NCBI GenBank assembly: GCA_028023455.1
Contig: JAQFVV010000205.1
Span: 498,001-562,000 of the forward strand
Direction of reading: 5' to 3'
DNA from: Epiperipatus broadwayi
Lineage: Eukaryota > Onychophora > Udeonychophora > Euonychophora > Peripatidae
Length of the DNA: 64,000 bases
Made by a program: the position numbers and the translations under genes. Every line of letters begins with the position of its first letter. Within the stretch, counting starts at the first letter, position 1. Positions 35,936 through 48,086 of the stretch are shown here, in pieces. The notes under the pieces were generated by a model. That model searched no databases, was not told the origin of the DNA, and worked only from the letters and a program-made list of their open reading frames with translations.

Positions 35936-37301
35936 TACTGTTTTTACATTATAATAACAGGGATATTTTTAAATTAACACTCTTGCTGTTTTGAATTTAA
36001 TATATGAGATTGATATTCCACTGAATCATAATTTGTTAAATTAAAATAAAGAAAATGTAGAGAAAAAAACCCATAATGTACATTTTTAAATTTATTTTCA
36101 GTGCATTTTATATTCTGTTGGTAATCTTTTTGTTTTTATAATTATCTAATCAATAAATACTGGATTTTTTTTGTAATGCTGTTAAAAAACTTTTTAAAAA
36201 TCAATACACTGCCATTTGTTTTAAAGGAAAATTAAAACTTAATTAACTAAAAATTAGATCCAAAATTTATTGCTTAGTTGATTGCTGTGGTTTTAATAAT
36301 GTAAATTTTGAATCTTTTTTGTGGGACAATATTTTTTATTCTTATTCTGATAAGTATTTTATCTGGCGAAAATTAATTTTTTTGCAGTTATGAAAATATT
36401 AGATAGAAATTAGTTAAATGAAAATTGTTTCTTTTTTTGAAATAATGTTCATACTTTTTAATTTATTTTTAGAGCACTTTAATTCTCACTATAGTGAAAG
36501 TTTATTTTTATTGTATACTTAATAAAATTTGTATTAAATATAAATTATATTTACTGCTTTACTATAATTGTAAAGTTGAATCAGGCACCTGATCAATCTC
36601 TATATGTTTTAGAGCCACCAATTTTATGACAACTGTAGCTCCCTCTATCGTTTTCTGGGAAAATTAATATCAACCACTTCATATGACTTTCTCATAAGCT
36701 TATTCATATGCTTTCAAGAGCAGTCAATTTATATTCACTCTATTCTATATCTATCTACATATGGCTAACCAATCAATGGATATCAAATAAATTTTTCATT
36801 TAATGCCATATCTATAGTCCTATGCAAGTGATTTGATCTGGGTTTAAAATTTAAGGTAATCGTACTCTATAGTCAAGTGTCTATATAAACATATTGGACC
36901 ATAGATAAAAGTTGCTATCCACCTTTATTGTTAAAATGAGGTTGCCTTGACAACAGATTGAGATTGTTGATTGTTATTGATATTAGTATTGTTTAGGTGT
37001 GGATTGCTTTCATTTATTTACATTTATGAAATTTATCTAGTCTTGAGAAATATTAGTTTTATTATTTAAGTAATACATAATTTTAGTGCAATTCGAAAGC
37101 TGTGCTCTGAATAATATTAAGAAATAAAGGGAAACTACTACAAGCAAATGTGCATTAGTTTCCAGCTTTGAATTCTTGACTTTGCTTATGAAAACAAGAG
37201 CCAGAAATTAGTTGATCTGGAGATGAGATTTTTATAACACTACACTATCATGTTTGATTATTTAACCTTCTATAGATGACTCTAAAGTAGTTTCAAAATT
37301 T
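35936..37301. other. AT-rich, nothing recognised
   Basis: No supported feature. Confidence 0.5.
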
Positions 37302-37547
37302 ATTGCTTATAACACTTCTTTCATATACACTTTAATGCAAATAAATTTTCTTAAAAACTTCTTTATTTTCCTTACAGTTTCGACTGTCCAGCAGTCTTTA
37401 TCAGAGCTCTGCTTTTTTTAATTAAAGCAGAGAAGATTAGAGTTCTGATGAAGACTGCTGGACAATCAAAACTGTAAAAAAAAGAAAGAAATTTTGAAGA
37501 AAATATGTTTGCATTGAAGTGTATATGAAAGAAGTGTTATAAGCAAT
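37302..37547. repeat. Long palindromic repeat, copy 2
   Basis: Arms of roughly 110 bases are inverted copies of each other, from ATTGCTTATAACACTTCTTT at the left to its complement ending at 37547, around a short poly-T/AATTAAAG centre. Each arm read outward has TCTGATGAAGACTGCTGGAC, then AGTCGAAACTGT (left arm) or AATCAAAACTGT (right arm). These form a 5-bp stem (GACTG/CAGTC) with a CTGGA loop flanked by CTGATGA and GAAAC. The minus-strand open frame 37437-37628 runs through the arm and is not a gene. Related to the palindrome at 13232-13478. Confidence 0.75.
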
Positions 37548-39032
37548 ATATATATATGAAGATATGCAAAGAAAGTGAAAGAGAAGAATAAGAGAATATA
37601 GTTTCAAAATAACTGTTGATGGAAGCATGTGAGAAAGCTTATGTGAAAGTATATGATATCGTTTGATGGTATTATTCTCTTAGCTAAGAATTATTAGAGA
37701 AGGAAAGACAAAGTTTAATAAAAGGTTTAGTATAGAGTGAGATATAGTTGGTAAATAAAAAAATGCTACACCTAGATGTGGCAATTTCAGATGCAACTAA
37801 TAATTACTCTTGACACTAAGACGATATATGAAAAAAGCATATATATTCACTCAGTATTCTCAAATACATTTTTAATGCAGAAATATAAATATGAGATATG
37901 TAAATGTAAAGAGATGCCGTACCTAATCAACATCTGCTATACAGTTTTAGTACAACTACAATTGAAGAATAGTTATTTTCATCAGCTGACTTGAAGCACT
38001 ACTAACAATCTATGCAAATATAACAGCCACTTGATATACATTAGCAATGGACTGGTGATCATTTTGATATCAAATTGGCAATATTTGGCACTACAGTAGC
38101 TTATTATAAATTAACCTATTCCAACACAGCTATTTGTGAAATAATCAATTAGATTTATTACATAGAAGTTCATAAGATATTCATTTGCTGAAAGTGATAA
38201 AGCTGGATGAAATGTATGGATCTTTATTCTATTACTACCTCAAATCATGCAAGAAGCAATAGATTAATCAAATTAGAATCAGAAAATTGACTAAAAACCT
38301 TATTTTTTAATTGAATAAATTTGAGCCTGTGTTCATATATTTATAACAACTGATATACTGTTTGCCTAATAACATTGGCTAGGTATCATGCCTAATTGTA
38401 GTGCATCTATTGAAGTGAGGAATTTTTAGTGCCCTTCCAGGTGTACCTAACACTTCCATTTTGTACTGTTGCAACTTACCCCATGTTAAGTTTAACATCC
38501 AGTAACTTCCTGTTTATTGTAAACTTGCATCAGGTACTTTACAATATTGAGAACAGCATATATATTGCATTCAGTTATGACAGTTATTTGGCTATCTGAT
38601 GCTTTTCCCAAATGGATTGACAGTTTATAGGTAGGTGCCTTCTTTTACAAGAGCAATCAGATTTGCTGAGTCTTCACCTATTAGTTTATTTCTGCCCCTG
38701 TCTATATTTTATCTATACATATAATCAGTGATTTGTAATGATGAATTCTGAATATAATCAAGTTGAGATTGAATATGGACAAGTCCATCACTCGAAGATA
38801 AATTGAACTACAACAGGTAGATAAATAATGGCATAAAAAATTCTCATTATTTGCATTACTTTTCAAAACGAATACTCTATTATCACACTTCAAACATGAA
38901 AAGTAAGATAGGTCAGAAAGATTGTGAGTTTTATATTTGATAATAAATTATTAGATGTTTAGACCTGTTTAGATAGTAATAAATTTAATGTCTTTAAACT
39001 CACACAATCAATTTTTTTATTTAACAACTTTT
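37548..39032. other. AT-rich, nothing recognised
   Basis: No supported feature; the open frame at 37776-37994 shows no motif. Confidence 0.5.
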
Positions 39033-39043
39033 AAAATACATTT

Positions 39044-42000
39044 TCTTTTGTATATATAAAAAAACCATCCTACCCTAACAGCCACGATATTTTGCTATTA
39101 ACTGAGAGGAGACCCTTTGATTCCTTTTGGAGGCCTTAAAGGAACTGAGCAGTGCAAATTCCTAATATCCACTCCATACGTTCTTGTCATTGCCGCTGTT
39201 ATTACTATGTGATTATTTATATAGTATACGAACATGGATGGGCTGCTCACCAACATGCATTAGCCAGCGTGGTGAGTTTATTGGCTTTTTACCTCTGAGT
39301 TTAAGATCAAGAAACACCATGGTCTTTCTTCTTAGTGCCTGATAAGGCAGAATGAATGTTTGTGTAAATGATAAATATTTTTCCAATACATATATACAAT
39401 TATGACAGACAAAAATAAAGCATGGCCCTTATTCCCAGGAGGCTGTAAAGTCACCAACCAAGGCAGCAGTTGGTGGCCGAAGGTGGAGGGTGCTAAGAAT
39501 CCCCTGATTGCAGACCCAGGCTGCCATTTGATGACGACTTTTTATTTAGGTACTTACAACTGCAGATCACTTTCAAGTGAAGGAAGATTGCAAAAATTAG
39601 AAGAAGAACTGTCTTATATTAAATGGAACATTATTGGACTTTGTGAAGTTAGAAGAAAAGGTGAAGAAACAATTGATTTAAAAAGTGGACATATACTCTA
39701 TTATAAAGGCACACATATTGGAAATACATGTGAAATAGGATTCATTATAAATAAAAAGTGGAAGAACAATATTGTGGAGATTGATGGTGTATCGGACAGA
39801 GTGGCAAGATTAGTTATACAACTTAATAGCAGATACCAAATGCAGATAATTCAGGTTTATGCCCCAACAAGTTCTCATAGTGATGAAGTAGTAGAAGATT
39901 TTTATATGGATGTACAAAAGGCTTTTGATCAGAGTAAACAACATTTTAAAATTGTTATGGGAGACTTTAATGCTAGAATTGGTAGACAAATGAAAGATGA
40001 AATTGCTGTAGGTAATTTTGGTTATGGTAATAGAAATGAGAGAGGACATAGACTTGTGGAGTTTGCAGAAAAAGAAAAACTTTATATTATGAATTCTTTT
40101 TTTGAGAAAAATATTAAAAGGAAATGGACATGGAAGCATCCAAATGAAGGTACAGCAGAATTGGATTATATTTTGACTAACAGGAAATACATATTTCAAG
40201 ATTGTAATGTTCTTAATAAATTTAACACAGGAAGTGATCATCGATTAGTAAGGTGTAAGTTACGTGTTAATGTAAAACTAGAAAGACAAAAATTATTAAG
40301 AAAAACAATATTTACAGTTGATATTCCTAATCTTCAGAAATATTCTAATGAATTTAAATTAGAACTTACCAATAGGTTTCAAGTGTTAGGAGATTTTGAA
40401 CATGATTCAGATTTGAATGAAATTAATATGAAAATAACTGATACACTTTTAAAAACTGCAACAAAGATAGCTGGTAGAAAAAAGCAGCAATTGACTAATA
40501 AAATTTCTACTGAGATTAGAGAATTTATGAAGAAACGAAGGAATATGAAGATATATAAAAATGATGTATTAAAAAGAATTGAATATCTCGAATTTTGTAA
40601 AATGGTACGGAAAAGAGTTGAAAATGATATAAGAAAGTATAACTGTGAAATAGCAAGGAAAGCTGTAGAAGAAAATAAAAGTCTCAAGAATGTTAAACAA
40701 CATTTTGGTATTGGTAGGAAATTTATATCTGCAATTAGAAAAAAAGATGGAATTATTACTAAAAAGAGAGATGACATCATGAAATTGGTAGAAGATTTTT
40801 ATCAAGAATTATATAGTAATAAAGAACAAGTACCCCCTACATCTATTACATCTTCCGAATTGCCCAGAATTTTAAATGAAGAAGTGAGACATGCAATTAA
40901 ATGTATGAAGAAAGGAAAGGCTCCAGGAAATGATGGAATTATAATTGATATATTAAAAGAAGCAGGTGAAGAAATAGAAACAAATTTTAGCAAAGTTATA
41001 TACCAAATGTCTAAATGATAAAGATGTACCGGAAGATTGGAAGAATGCAGTAATAATATTAATATTTAAAAAAGGTGATAAAGAAGATATTAGAAATTAC
41101 AGACCTATCAGCCTTTTATCAGTTTTATATAAAATTTTTACCAAGATAATTACAACCCGTCTACAGAGAACTTTGGATTTCCACCAACCAAGAGAACAAG
41201 CTGGATTTAAAAGTTGTTTTAGTACAATAGATCATATCCAGATATTGAGAGAAGTCATAGAAAGGACAAATGAATATGAGTTGTCATTGTGTTTTGGATT
41301 TGTAGATTATGAAAAAGCATTTGATTCTATACACATTTCTTCAGTGATTAAAGCATTGGATCATCAAGGTATAGATCCAGGATATTGTCATATTTTAAAG
41401 AATATTTATAAAAATGCAACAGCAACAATTAGATTACATAATGATACTGGAAAAATTAACATTGAGAAAGGTGTAAGACAAGGTGACTCCATATCTCCAA
41501 AACTTTTTACAGCAGTGCTGCAAGAAGTATTTTATGGATTAAAATGGGAAATTAAAGGAGTGAAAGTAAAAGGAGAGTATTTAAGTCATTTAGATTTCAC
41601 AGATGATGTAGTTGTTTTTGCAAATAATGCTTCAGAGCTGCAGGAAATGTTGCAGGAGTTAGCAGATGAAAGTAGAAAAGTAGGACTAAAGATAAATGTT
41701 AAAAAGACTAAAGTAATGTTTAATCGATTTGCTCAAAATATGAAAATAAAGATTGATTATGAAGAATTAGAAAAAGTTAACAGTTACAAATACCTTGGTC
41801 AGATTATTAATACAGATGGAAACATACTGGAGGAAATTAATCATAGAATTAAACTTGGTTGGAGTGCTTTTGGTAGAAATAACTTGATACTAAAAGGAAA
41901 TATGCCTATGTGTTTGAAAAGGATGGTTTTTAACAAATGTGTTTTACCAGTTCTTACATATGGATCTGAGACTTGGACACTTAATAGAAGAGCAATATAG

Positions 42001-42374
42001 AGACTTCAGACCACTCAAAGGAGTATGGAGAGATGTATGTTGGGAGTAACAAGAAGAGATCGAAAACGCAATGTATGGCTAAGACAACAAACAGGTGTTA
42101 CTGACCTTATTGAAAAAATTAAAAGATTGTAATGGAGTTGGGCTGGACATATTGCTAGAAGAGATGATAATAGATGGACAATTGAAATGTTAAACTGGAT
42201 TCTAAGAGATTGTAAAAGACCCAGAAAGAGACCACATGTGAGATGGATGGATGAAATAAAAAAATGTGCAGGGGTGTTGTGGAGAAGAGAAGCTAAAGAT
42301 CGGAGAAGATGGATTAAACTTGGAGAGACCTTCATCCTGCAGTGGATTGATAATGGTTGATGATGATGATGATG
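39044..42374 (+). mobile_element. RTE-type LINE, copy B
   Basis: A nearly full-length element of about 3.3 kb. AAAATACATTT occurs exactly at 39033-39043 and again at 42375-42385, directly after the TGATGATGATG 3' tail, and fits an 11-base target duplication. The 5' UTR (to 39401) shares about 300 bases with copy A from TTTTGCTATTAACTG onward. The first 48 bases have no counterpart in copy A. Size, single ORF and microsatellite-like tail all fit the RTE clade. Confidence 0.85.
39402..42360 (+). pseudogene. RTE endonuclease-reverse transcriptase, three lesions
   Basis: The same protein as copy A, with a start at MTDKNKAWPLF. Endonuclease motifs are TYNCRSL, LCEVRR, YAPTSSHS, GDFNARIG, LDYILTN and SDHRLV. 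RT follows with RNYRPISLLSVLYKI, FVDYEKAFDSI, RQGDSISPKLF and YKYLGQIIN, then WAGHIARRDD and RPHVRWMDEI, and a natural stop at 42358-42360. Lesions: one inserted base near 40985 (the first frame ends at 41018 and the second is open from there), a stop at 41998-42000, and a stop at 42130-42132 where copy A has lysine. The catalytic box reads FTDD where copy A has FADD, a likely inactivating or mildly damaging change. About 980 residues in all. Confidence 0.9.
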
Positions 42375-42385
42375 AAAATACATTT

Positions 42386-42619
42386 AATTATTCTGTATCA
42401 TTCATATTTTTTAAAAGGTCTAAAACAAGTAGAATGATATAAAATAGAACAGACTTTTTAGCACTAGATCAGTGTGAGACAAAATCCTCTCTAGCAGCCA
42501 AATAAAGGAGTAATTAAAGATACCAGGTTGGCCAATTACTGAGCAGGGAACATTTGAACAATTTTTTCTTATTTCACTCTCTAGCTAAGATAGCATATAC
42601 ACACACACACACACACACA
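42386..42619. repeat. Unassigned DNA ending in a CA microsatellite
   Basis: A (CA)n tract of about 22 bases lies at 42598-42619. The preceding 200 bases show nothing recognisable. Confidence 0.6.
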
Positions 42620-44660
42620 AAAGGAATGTCTCGATGGTTTTGATTAGTATGGTTTCACTATACCACGGTATTAAAAGAATAGAACAATTAATCCACTAAA
42701 AATTGTCTTATTCATCATTTTCAGCTTTGAAAAAATTATAGTCACCCCTTTTATAAACAACTAAACAACCATGAGTGCGAAAAGAAAACGTTCTTCTAGA
42801 AATAACACGCGTAAATGGTTAATATTAGAACAAGACTTTGATATAATAAATCTTCATGAAGAAGGTACTTCCTTTGTTAAAATAGGCCATGAAAAAGGAG
42901 AATCATCAGTTAGATAAATTATTAAAAAGAAATATCAATATAAATTGCATGGTATAGCTACAGCATCTTATTTATCTAAATCAATAACTAAAAACAGAAT
43001 CAATCTAATGAGAGATATGGAATGGCTGTTATGATATGAGTTGAAGATTTAAATCAAAACAGAATTCTACTAAGTCAAATGGAAATTCAAGCCAAAATCC
43101 TTAGTCTCTACAATGACTTAAAAGAAAAACAAAAAACAAAATGAAGAAGCAGGGAAAACTAGTGAAATTTTTACAGCAAGTCATAGGTGGTATTTTTTTG
43201 TTTTAAAAAGCAAACTGGCATTCATAATGTCCATATTGTAGGTGAAAGTGCAAGGGCAGATAAAGAATCTGTTTTAAAATATCTGCAGGAATTAAATGAA
43301 ATTATAGAAAAAGGAGGTTATAAAGATGAAAAAATATTTAATGTTGATGGAACCGGAATGTTTTGGAAAAAATTACCAACATGAATTTACATAGCAGCAA
43401 ATGAAAAGGTATGCCCTGGATATAAAATTTTAAAAGACTGCCTAACACTTTTATTGGGTGGAAATGCAGCAGGAGATTTCAAATTAAAACTGATGATTGT
43501 GTACCATGCTCAAAATCCTAGATGTCTTAAAGGTTTCTCAAAGAACATTCTCTCTATATATTGTGGAAACAGCGTGGGTCACAAAAAATTTATTTGAAGA
43601 TTGGTTTACCAACTACTTTGATCCTATAAGAGAGTATTATTGCAGAGAAAATGGTTTTGATTTTAAGATTTTATTGATCTTAGATAATGAACCAGGTCAT
43701 TCAACTGGACTTTGTGATTTAAATGAACACATAAAAATAAATTTTCTTCCACAAAATATCACTTCATTAATTCAGCCAATGGACCAAGGTATCATTGCAA
43801 CTTTTAAGGCCTATTGTTTGTTCGAAACTTTTACACAAGCCATAAAAGACATATGGGGAAAAATGCTCAAACTTTAACTGAATTTTGGAAGAGCTACAAC
43901 ATCAGAAATGCTATTGAAAACTTAGGAGAAGCATGCCTTGAAGTTACAGCCAGGAATGAGGGTAGTATGGAAACATATACCACATTGTGCAAATGATTTC
44001 CTTGGTTTCAAAGCCCACTTTGCTGAAGTTATGAATAACATAGTAAAAATTTGTAAAGAACTTGGTTTTGAAGAATTAGATTCTGCAAATGTGGTTGAGT
44101 GTATTGAATTAAATACAAAAGGCTTGGATAATGAAACTCTTATTAATGTAGAAGACCAATGAGATTATGAAAAAGATGAGGCTATGAAGAAGATGAGAGA
44201 ACTTAGATAATGCAGAATTACATGAAGTTCCTACAAAAGAAATAACAGCTAAAGAACTTGAGAAAATTACTAACATGGTTGAAACTCTTTCTGACTATAT
44301 TATGGAAGTTGATCCAAATATTGAACATAGCTTTACAATTTGCCAAAATATTAACACTACAATTCGATGCTACAAAGAAATGTATGAAGAAAAGAGATAC
44401 AAGAAGAAACCAGTGCAGACATTAATATTGCAATTTTTTGGTAATAAAAAATAAAATCTTAAAAAAAATTTACAGTATATATTTTTTGTTCAATTATACA
44501 TTAATAAAAGCTTTTAAATATATTTATGTCATTTTATTATTTATTCATATCATTTTATTATTTATTTCAAACATGGAAAAGTCATGACAAAAAAATTTAT
44601 TAGAGCCAATTACTATTTTTCCTATAGCTTTCATTCCTCGAGGGTTTCAAACAGTGCGGG
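42620..44660 (+). mobile_element. Tigger/pogo-type DNA transposon relic
   Basis: The transposase pseudogene is flanked by non-coding ends. ATGTCTCGATGGTTTTGAT near 42625 and, inverted, GTTTGAAACCCTCGAGGAAT near 44640 share a CTCGA-G core as expected of Tigger TIRs, but are too diverged to fix the exact ends or a TA target duplication. Confidence 0.6.
42771..44454 (+). pseudogene. Tigger-type DDE transposase, degraded
   Basis: Cut-and-paste transposase of the pogo/Tigger (CENP-B/jerky-related) family. The start MSAKRKRSS opens an N-terminal helix-turn-helix (FDIINLHEEG, KIGHEKGESSVR). The DDE core is FNVDGTGMFWKKLP, CLTLLLGGNAAGDFKLK, ILLILDNEPGHS and SLIQPMDQGIIATFK. The three catalytic aspartates are at about 43346, 43683 and 43782, with 32 residues between the last two. 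The tail EFWKSYNI...AIENLGEACLEV, KELGFEELD and a terminal QTLILQFFGNKK match the family in order. Stops or frameshifts occur near 42918, 43035, 43130-43190, 43384, 43530, 43850, 43950 and 44160, so it is inactive. Confidence 0.88.
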
Positions 44661-44958
44661 ATATTGCCAGAACAATATGATGTTATATCATTTTCAAATA
44701 AAAGCGGAAAAGATCTGTAAATAAAACCACCCTCAAATAGAAATATATAAAAAAAAATATTTAAATTAATATATATAATGCACAGATGGCAAACTAATTA
44801 TATAATTATTTAAAATTAAAAATCTAAAAACAAGACTGATTTTAATATAAAAGAATTAAAACAAAGTTGTTAATTAGTTAAAATTGAAAGTTATTTTTAA
44901 TCTTAGAATGGAAATGATTTCCCTTGGGCATTTAACAGATTGTAAGTCAGATAAGAGA

Positions 44959-45285
44959 TCAATTAAAAAATACTAGTGATAAAATTTTCAGTTCCCACTT
45001 TAAAGAAAGCTGGCCAATAATAATGTCAATGAATACACAGTCCACAGAGAAAAAATCATCATCACCAATAAGAACAGCATGCCAGGCAAGATCAATCTTG
45101 AAATTTGAGGATAAGAAATTCAAAATGATATAAAAAGAAACATATTTTACACATGGATTGCAGATCTCCAAAATGTAAGGGTCATGCAATAAATTGTTTC
45201 CTGTATTTGCACCAGCTGAGGTAGTTTCCAGAGTGATGGTTCCTGGATAATGGCAAATGATGGACTTGTCTTTCCAAGAACAATA
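44959..45285 (-). other. Unassigned open frame, about 108 codons
   Basis: On the minus strand the frame is open from just after a stop at 45286-45288 down to 44959. It has mixed composition and protein-like segments: ICHYPGTITLETTSAGANT, LLHDPYILEICNPC and IDLAWHAVLIGDDDFFS. There is no in-frame ATG near the start, so it would be an exon or a fragment of a decayed element. I do not recognise the family. It lies 300 bases beyond the Tigger relic and has no visible splice or promoter context. Confidence 0.3.
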
Positions 45286-45288
45286 TTA

Positions 45289-46959
45289 ATATGAGATGGA
45301 AAGCCCTTTGAATGGAGTTATGTGATGTATTAAGGACTGCAAAGATGGACTTCAATACACTTTCAGCATTGGAAAATATGAACTTTTACTTTAAATAAAA
45401 GATGAACTTTAATAATATAATACAAACTTTTTCAAGTAGTAATTTTAAATGTCAATTAATTTTTAAAAGAAATCTCTTACCTGACTAAGTAAAATTTTAA
45501 ATTATTTATTATATATATGTGTTTGCTAATAACTTTAAATAAATGTAAATGGCTGCATAGATTCATAAGATTATGTTAGATTAGGTGCGTTAATTTTGGG
45601 CTAATTGTTTCGTAGTTAAATTGGTACTAGTGGATAGATGTACGGATGTTTTATGTCAATGTAATCTAAGTAGGTGCATTGGATATTCATTTCCTTGGGC
45701 CACCTTAGCATACAAGACATAATACCCATCTGAATACATGGCCCAAAATAGTAGCCACAGTGTTGCCAATAGTCGTAGACATATTTCCTATGCCGTTGAT
45801 TTTTTTACATTCTAGTTGGAAAAGTAAGCCAGCAAAGACTGTTATCCCCATTTATACAGCATTTCTTTTATATGTATTTTAAATGATTTCATCTTGTTAT
45901 TACCAATTGTGCAGTGAATCACTCCTGCCTGTTGGTGAAATTTATTAATGACCATGGGGAAGATGCTCATTCCTTCCCACCATGATTCTTTATTTCTCTA
46001 ATGATATGCTGCAGATGTTAATTCCTGTCAGCATGATTTTGTTATGCTAACATTCTCATTTTGCATTGGATCACATCAGTATATCAATAAGCTAACATTG
46101 GTTTGGATGCTAACTTTTAGCCTAGAGGTAAAAGGGTTGGGTTAGTTAAATTACATATTCTATGTAGCATATTTATACTTACTAAAATATTTAAAATTGT
46201 GTTAAATCTATTGCATATAATATATATTAAATTTATTCAGTTGCTAATTTAATTTCCAGAATTTGATTTAATGTGTGTGTGTAATAATAAAATGTTTTGT
46301 TTAATTAAATTTTGGCAGTAACTTACTATATATATATATTATTATTTTAAAAAATCAAGAATTAGAAATTTTAAATATAGTGATATTATAAACTCAGCTT
46401 CTCCCTGCGTTAGTGACTGGGGCTTTTGATTAAATAAAGTTGAACCTCACCCATATGTATGTGCCACCTTTATAAATTTTCTAGGTCTGAGTAGCCTAGT
46501 GCTGTTCTGGCATGGCAGATTGTGTTGGGAGGGTCCAATGACCATTATAACTGGTGCCCAATGTGGTGCAATATATTTTAACCATGAGTATTCTGAGAAT
46601 TATAAGTTTGTGCCAGTAATAAAATTTTGCTGAAATAAAGTTATTTTTTGTTTTTATGGAAAGTTGTAGATATAAAAGTACTGCCAAAAAGTAAATTGTG
46701 CACATATGCTTACATGCAAGATGGGAAACATTTAAAATATAATATAAAAAGGTAATTGTTGGGAGGACTGATTAAAAAGGAAGGAGATTGGGAACTGTTT
46801 AGAGGGAGAGGTGCATGCTTGGGTGATGTAGAAATGGGGAAGAATAGACTTTAAAAAGTTTTTGTGTGTGTAATTATTAAAAATAAATCTTTTAAAATAA
46901 TTTTAAATTCTTTTTTTATTGTTTTGTTTTTGAGGAAGTTATACATATATGCTGTTACA
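45289..46959. other. AT-rich, nothing recognised
   Basis: No supported feature; the minus-strand frame at 46496-46705 has no motif. Confidence 0.5.
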
Positions 46960-46975
46960 ATATATATATATATAA

Positions 46976-47027
<52 letters not shown>
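46960..47027. repeat. TA microsatellite
   Basis: An almost pure TA dinucleotide run of about 65 bases, adjoining the MITE that starts at 47031. Confidence 0.85.
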
Positions 47028-47028
<1 letters not shown>

Positions 47029-47030
47029 AT

Positions 47031-47216
47031 TTTTTAATGGATGTTTTAGATGGAAGTCTTTTGTGTGGGGTTATCCATTTGTAATTAGTCAATTAGAAAG
47101 TACTCTAAAAAATCTTGGCTTGAGGGCAGTTTGGTTTTCATTATCTCATGTTATCAAGTGAGTGCTTTCTAATTGATTAATTATAAATGGATAACTCCAC
47201 TCATAAAAGATTTTCA
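47031..47216. mobile_element. TIR MITE, GTTATCCATT family, copy 1
   Basis: TGGAAGTCTTTTGTGTGGGG, TTATCCATTTGTAATTAGTC and AATTAGAAAGTACTC at the left are inverted at the right (GAGTGCTTTCTAATTGATTA, AATGGATAAC, ATAAAAGATTTTCA). Arms are about 55 bases. It sits between TA microsatellites, which suggests insertion into TA. No coding capacity. Confidence 0.7.
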
Positions 47217-47239
47217 TATATATATATATACTATCAACG

Positions 47240-47375
47240 AATGACAATATGATTCTATCACTGATGAAAGCCATAAGTTCGATACTAGTCAGATGATATT
47301 AGATAAGAGCATAGGAAAATAGGTATTTATTAAGCACTATTAGTTACTTAGGCTTACAATAGGTGGCATATAGAT
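47240..47375 (-). repeat. Fragment of the CAAACTC repeat family
   Basis: ATCACTGATGAAAGCCATAAG, TAGGTATTTATTAAGC and ACTTAGGCTTACAATAGGTG match the family interior in reverse orientation; diverged and truncated. Confidence 0.4.
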
Positions 47376-47737
47376 AGTAAAATATATATATATATATATT
47401 AATTATTAAACATATATGAATGATTATGTAAATTTACAACAGTAATTCTTTTTATTATTTAAAACCCTTACATATCACTTACCCAAATTATATATAAATT
47501 TTATCATTTTTTTCTCTTGATTTTCCCTTAATTTGAAATATATGCAATATGTCTCAGTAAAAATGCAATACATGGTTTGTTCTCTTTCCAAACTATCTTC
47601 AATGCCACATCTGTTTCAATGTATAGATTATGAAGCATCAAAGATTAGCTATTTGCAACAAAAATATGAAGTGTTAGCAGGTCTGAAGCCTGAGTTATGG
47701 CATAAAATGTGTTAGTCTGTTTCATACTTAACTCACA

Positions 47738-47900
47738 ATGGAACAAATGTTTGAACATTAAATTTTGCTAAAGTGGGCAAAACTACTATTAAGCATTTGA
47801 AATGGTTCAAACTGTTTCTACCAATGAACCCATAAGTCACAGGGATGTTTTTAGTTCATGCAAAATTTTGTGAAGGTAGGAAGAACACCGAAGAGGATCT
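47738..47900 (+). pseudogene. Mariner transposase N-terminal relic
   Basis: Starting at an ATG followed by GAACAA (M-E-Q), with one frameshift early on, the translation gives NIKFC, KVGKTT, LKWFKLF and a block ending FLVHAKFCEGRKNTEED. That order matches the N-terminal helix-turn-helix region of mariner-family transposases (GKT..ET.EML, VFEWHKRF, EGRE..EDD). Only about 55 codons remain, with two in-frame stops; the catalytic domain was not found downstream. Confidence 0.5.
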
Positions 47901-48086
47901 GTAGAGATATAATACAATATCATATTTGACATAGTATCTCATAATCCAAATACACTAGCACTTAAAAATTTTTTTGATCCATAGCTAAACTACATCACTC
48001 CATAACACATGTATTGATTTATAGAATTTGCTGCAGGCATCTCGGAGAGAGGACCATTCATATTTTCACTGGCATAAGTATGTTAC

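Noticed and set aside
39810-40993. Minus-strand open frames inside RTE copy B
   Set aside because: Antisense shadows of the RTE protein; rich in Phe, Ile and Ser with no motif.
42015-42383. Minus-strand 122-codon frame at the RTE 3' end, and the similar plus-strand frame at 25140-25370
   Set aside because: Antisense to the conserved C-terminal RTE coding sequence in each copy.
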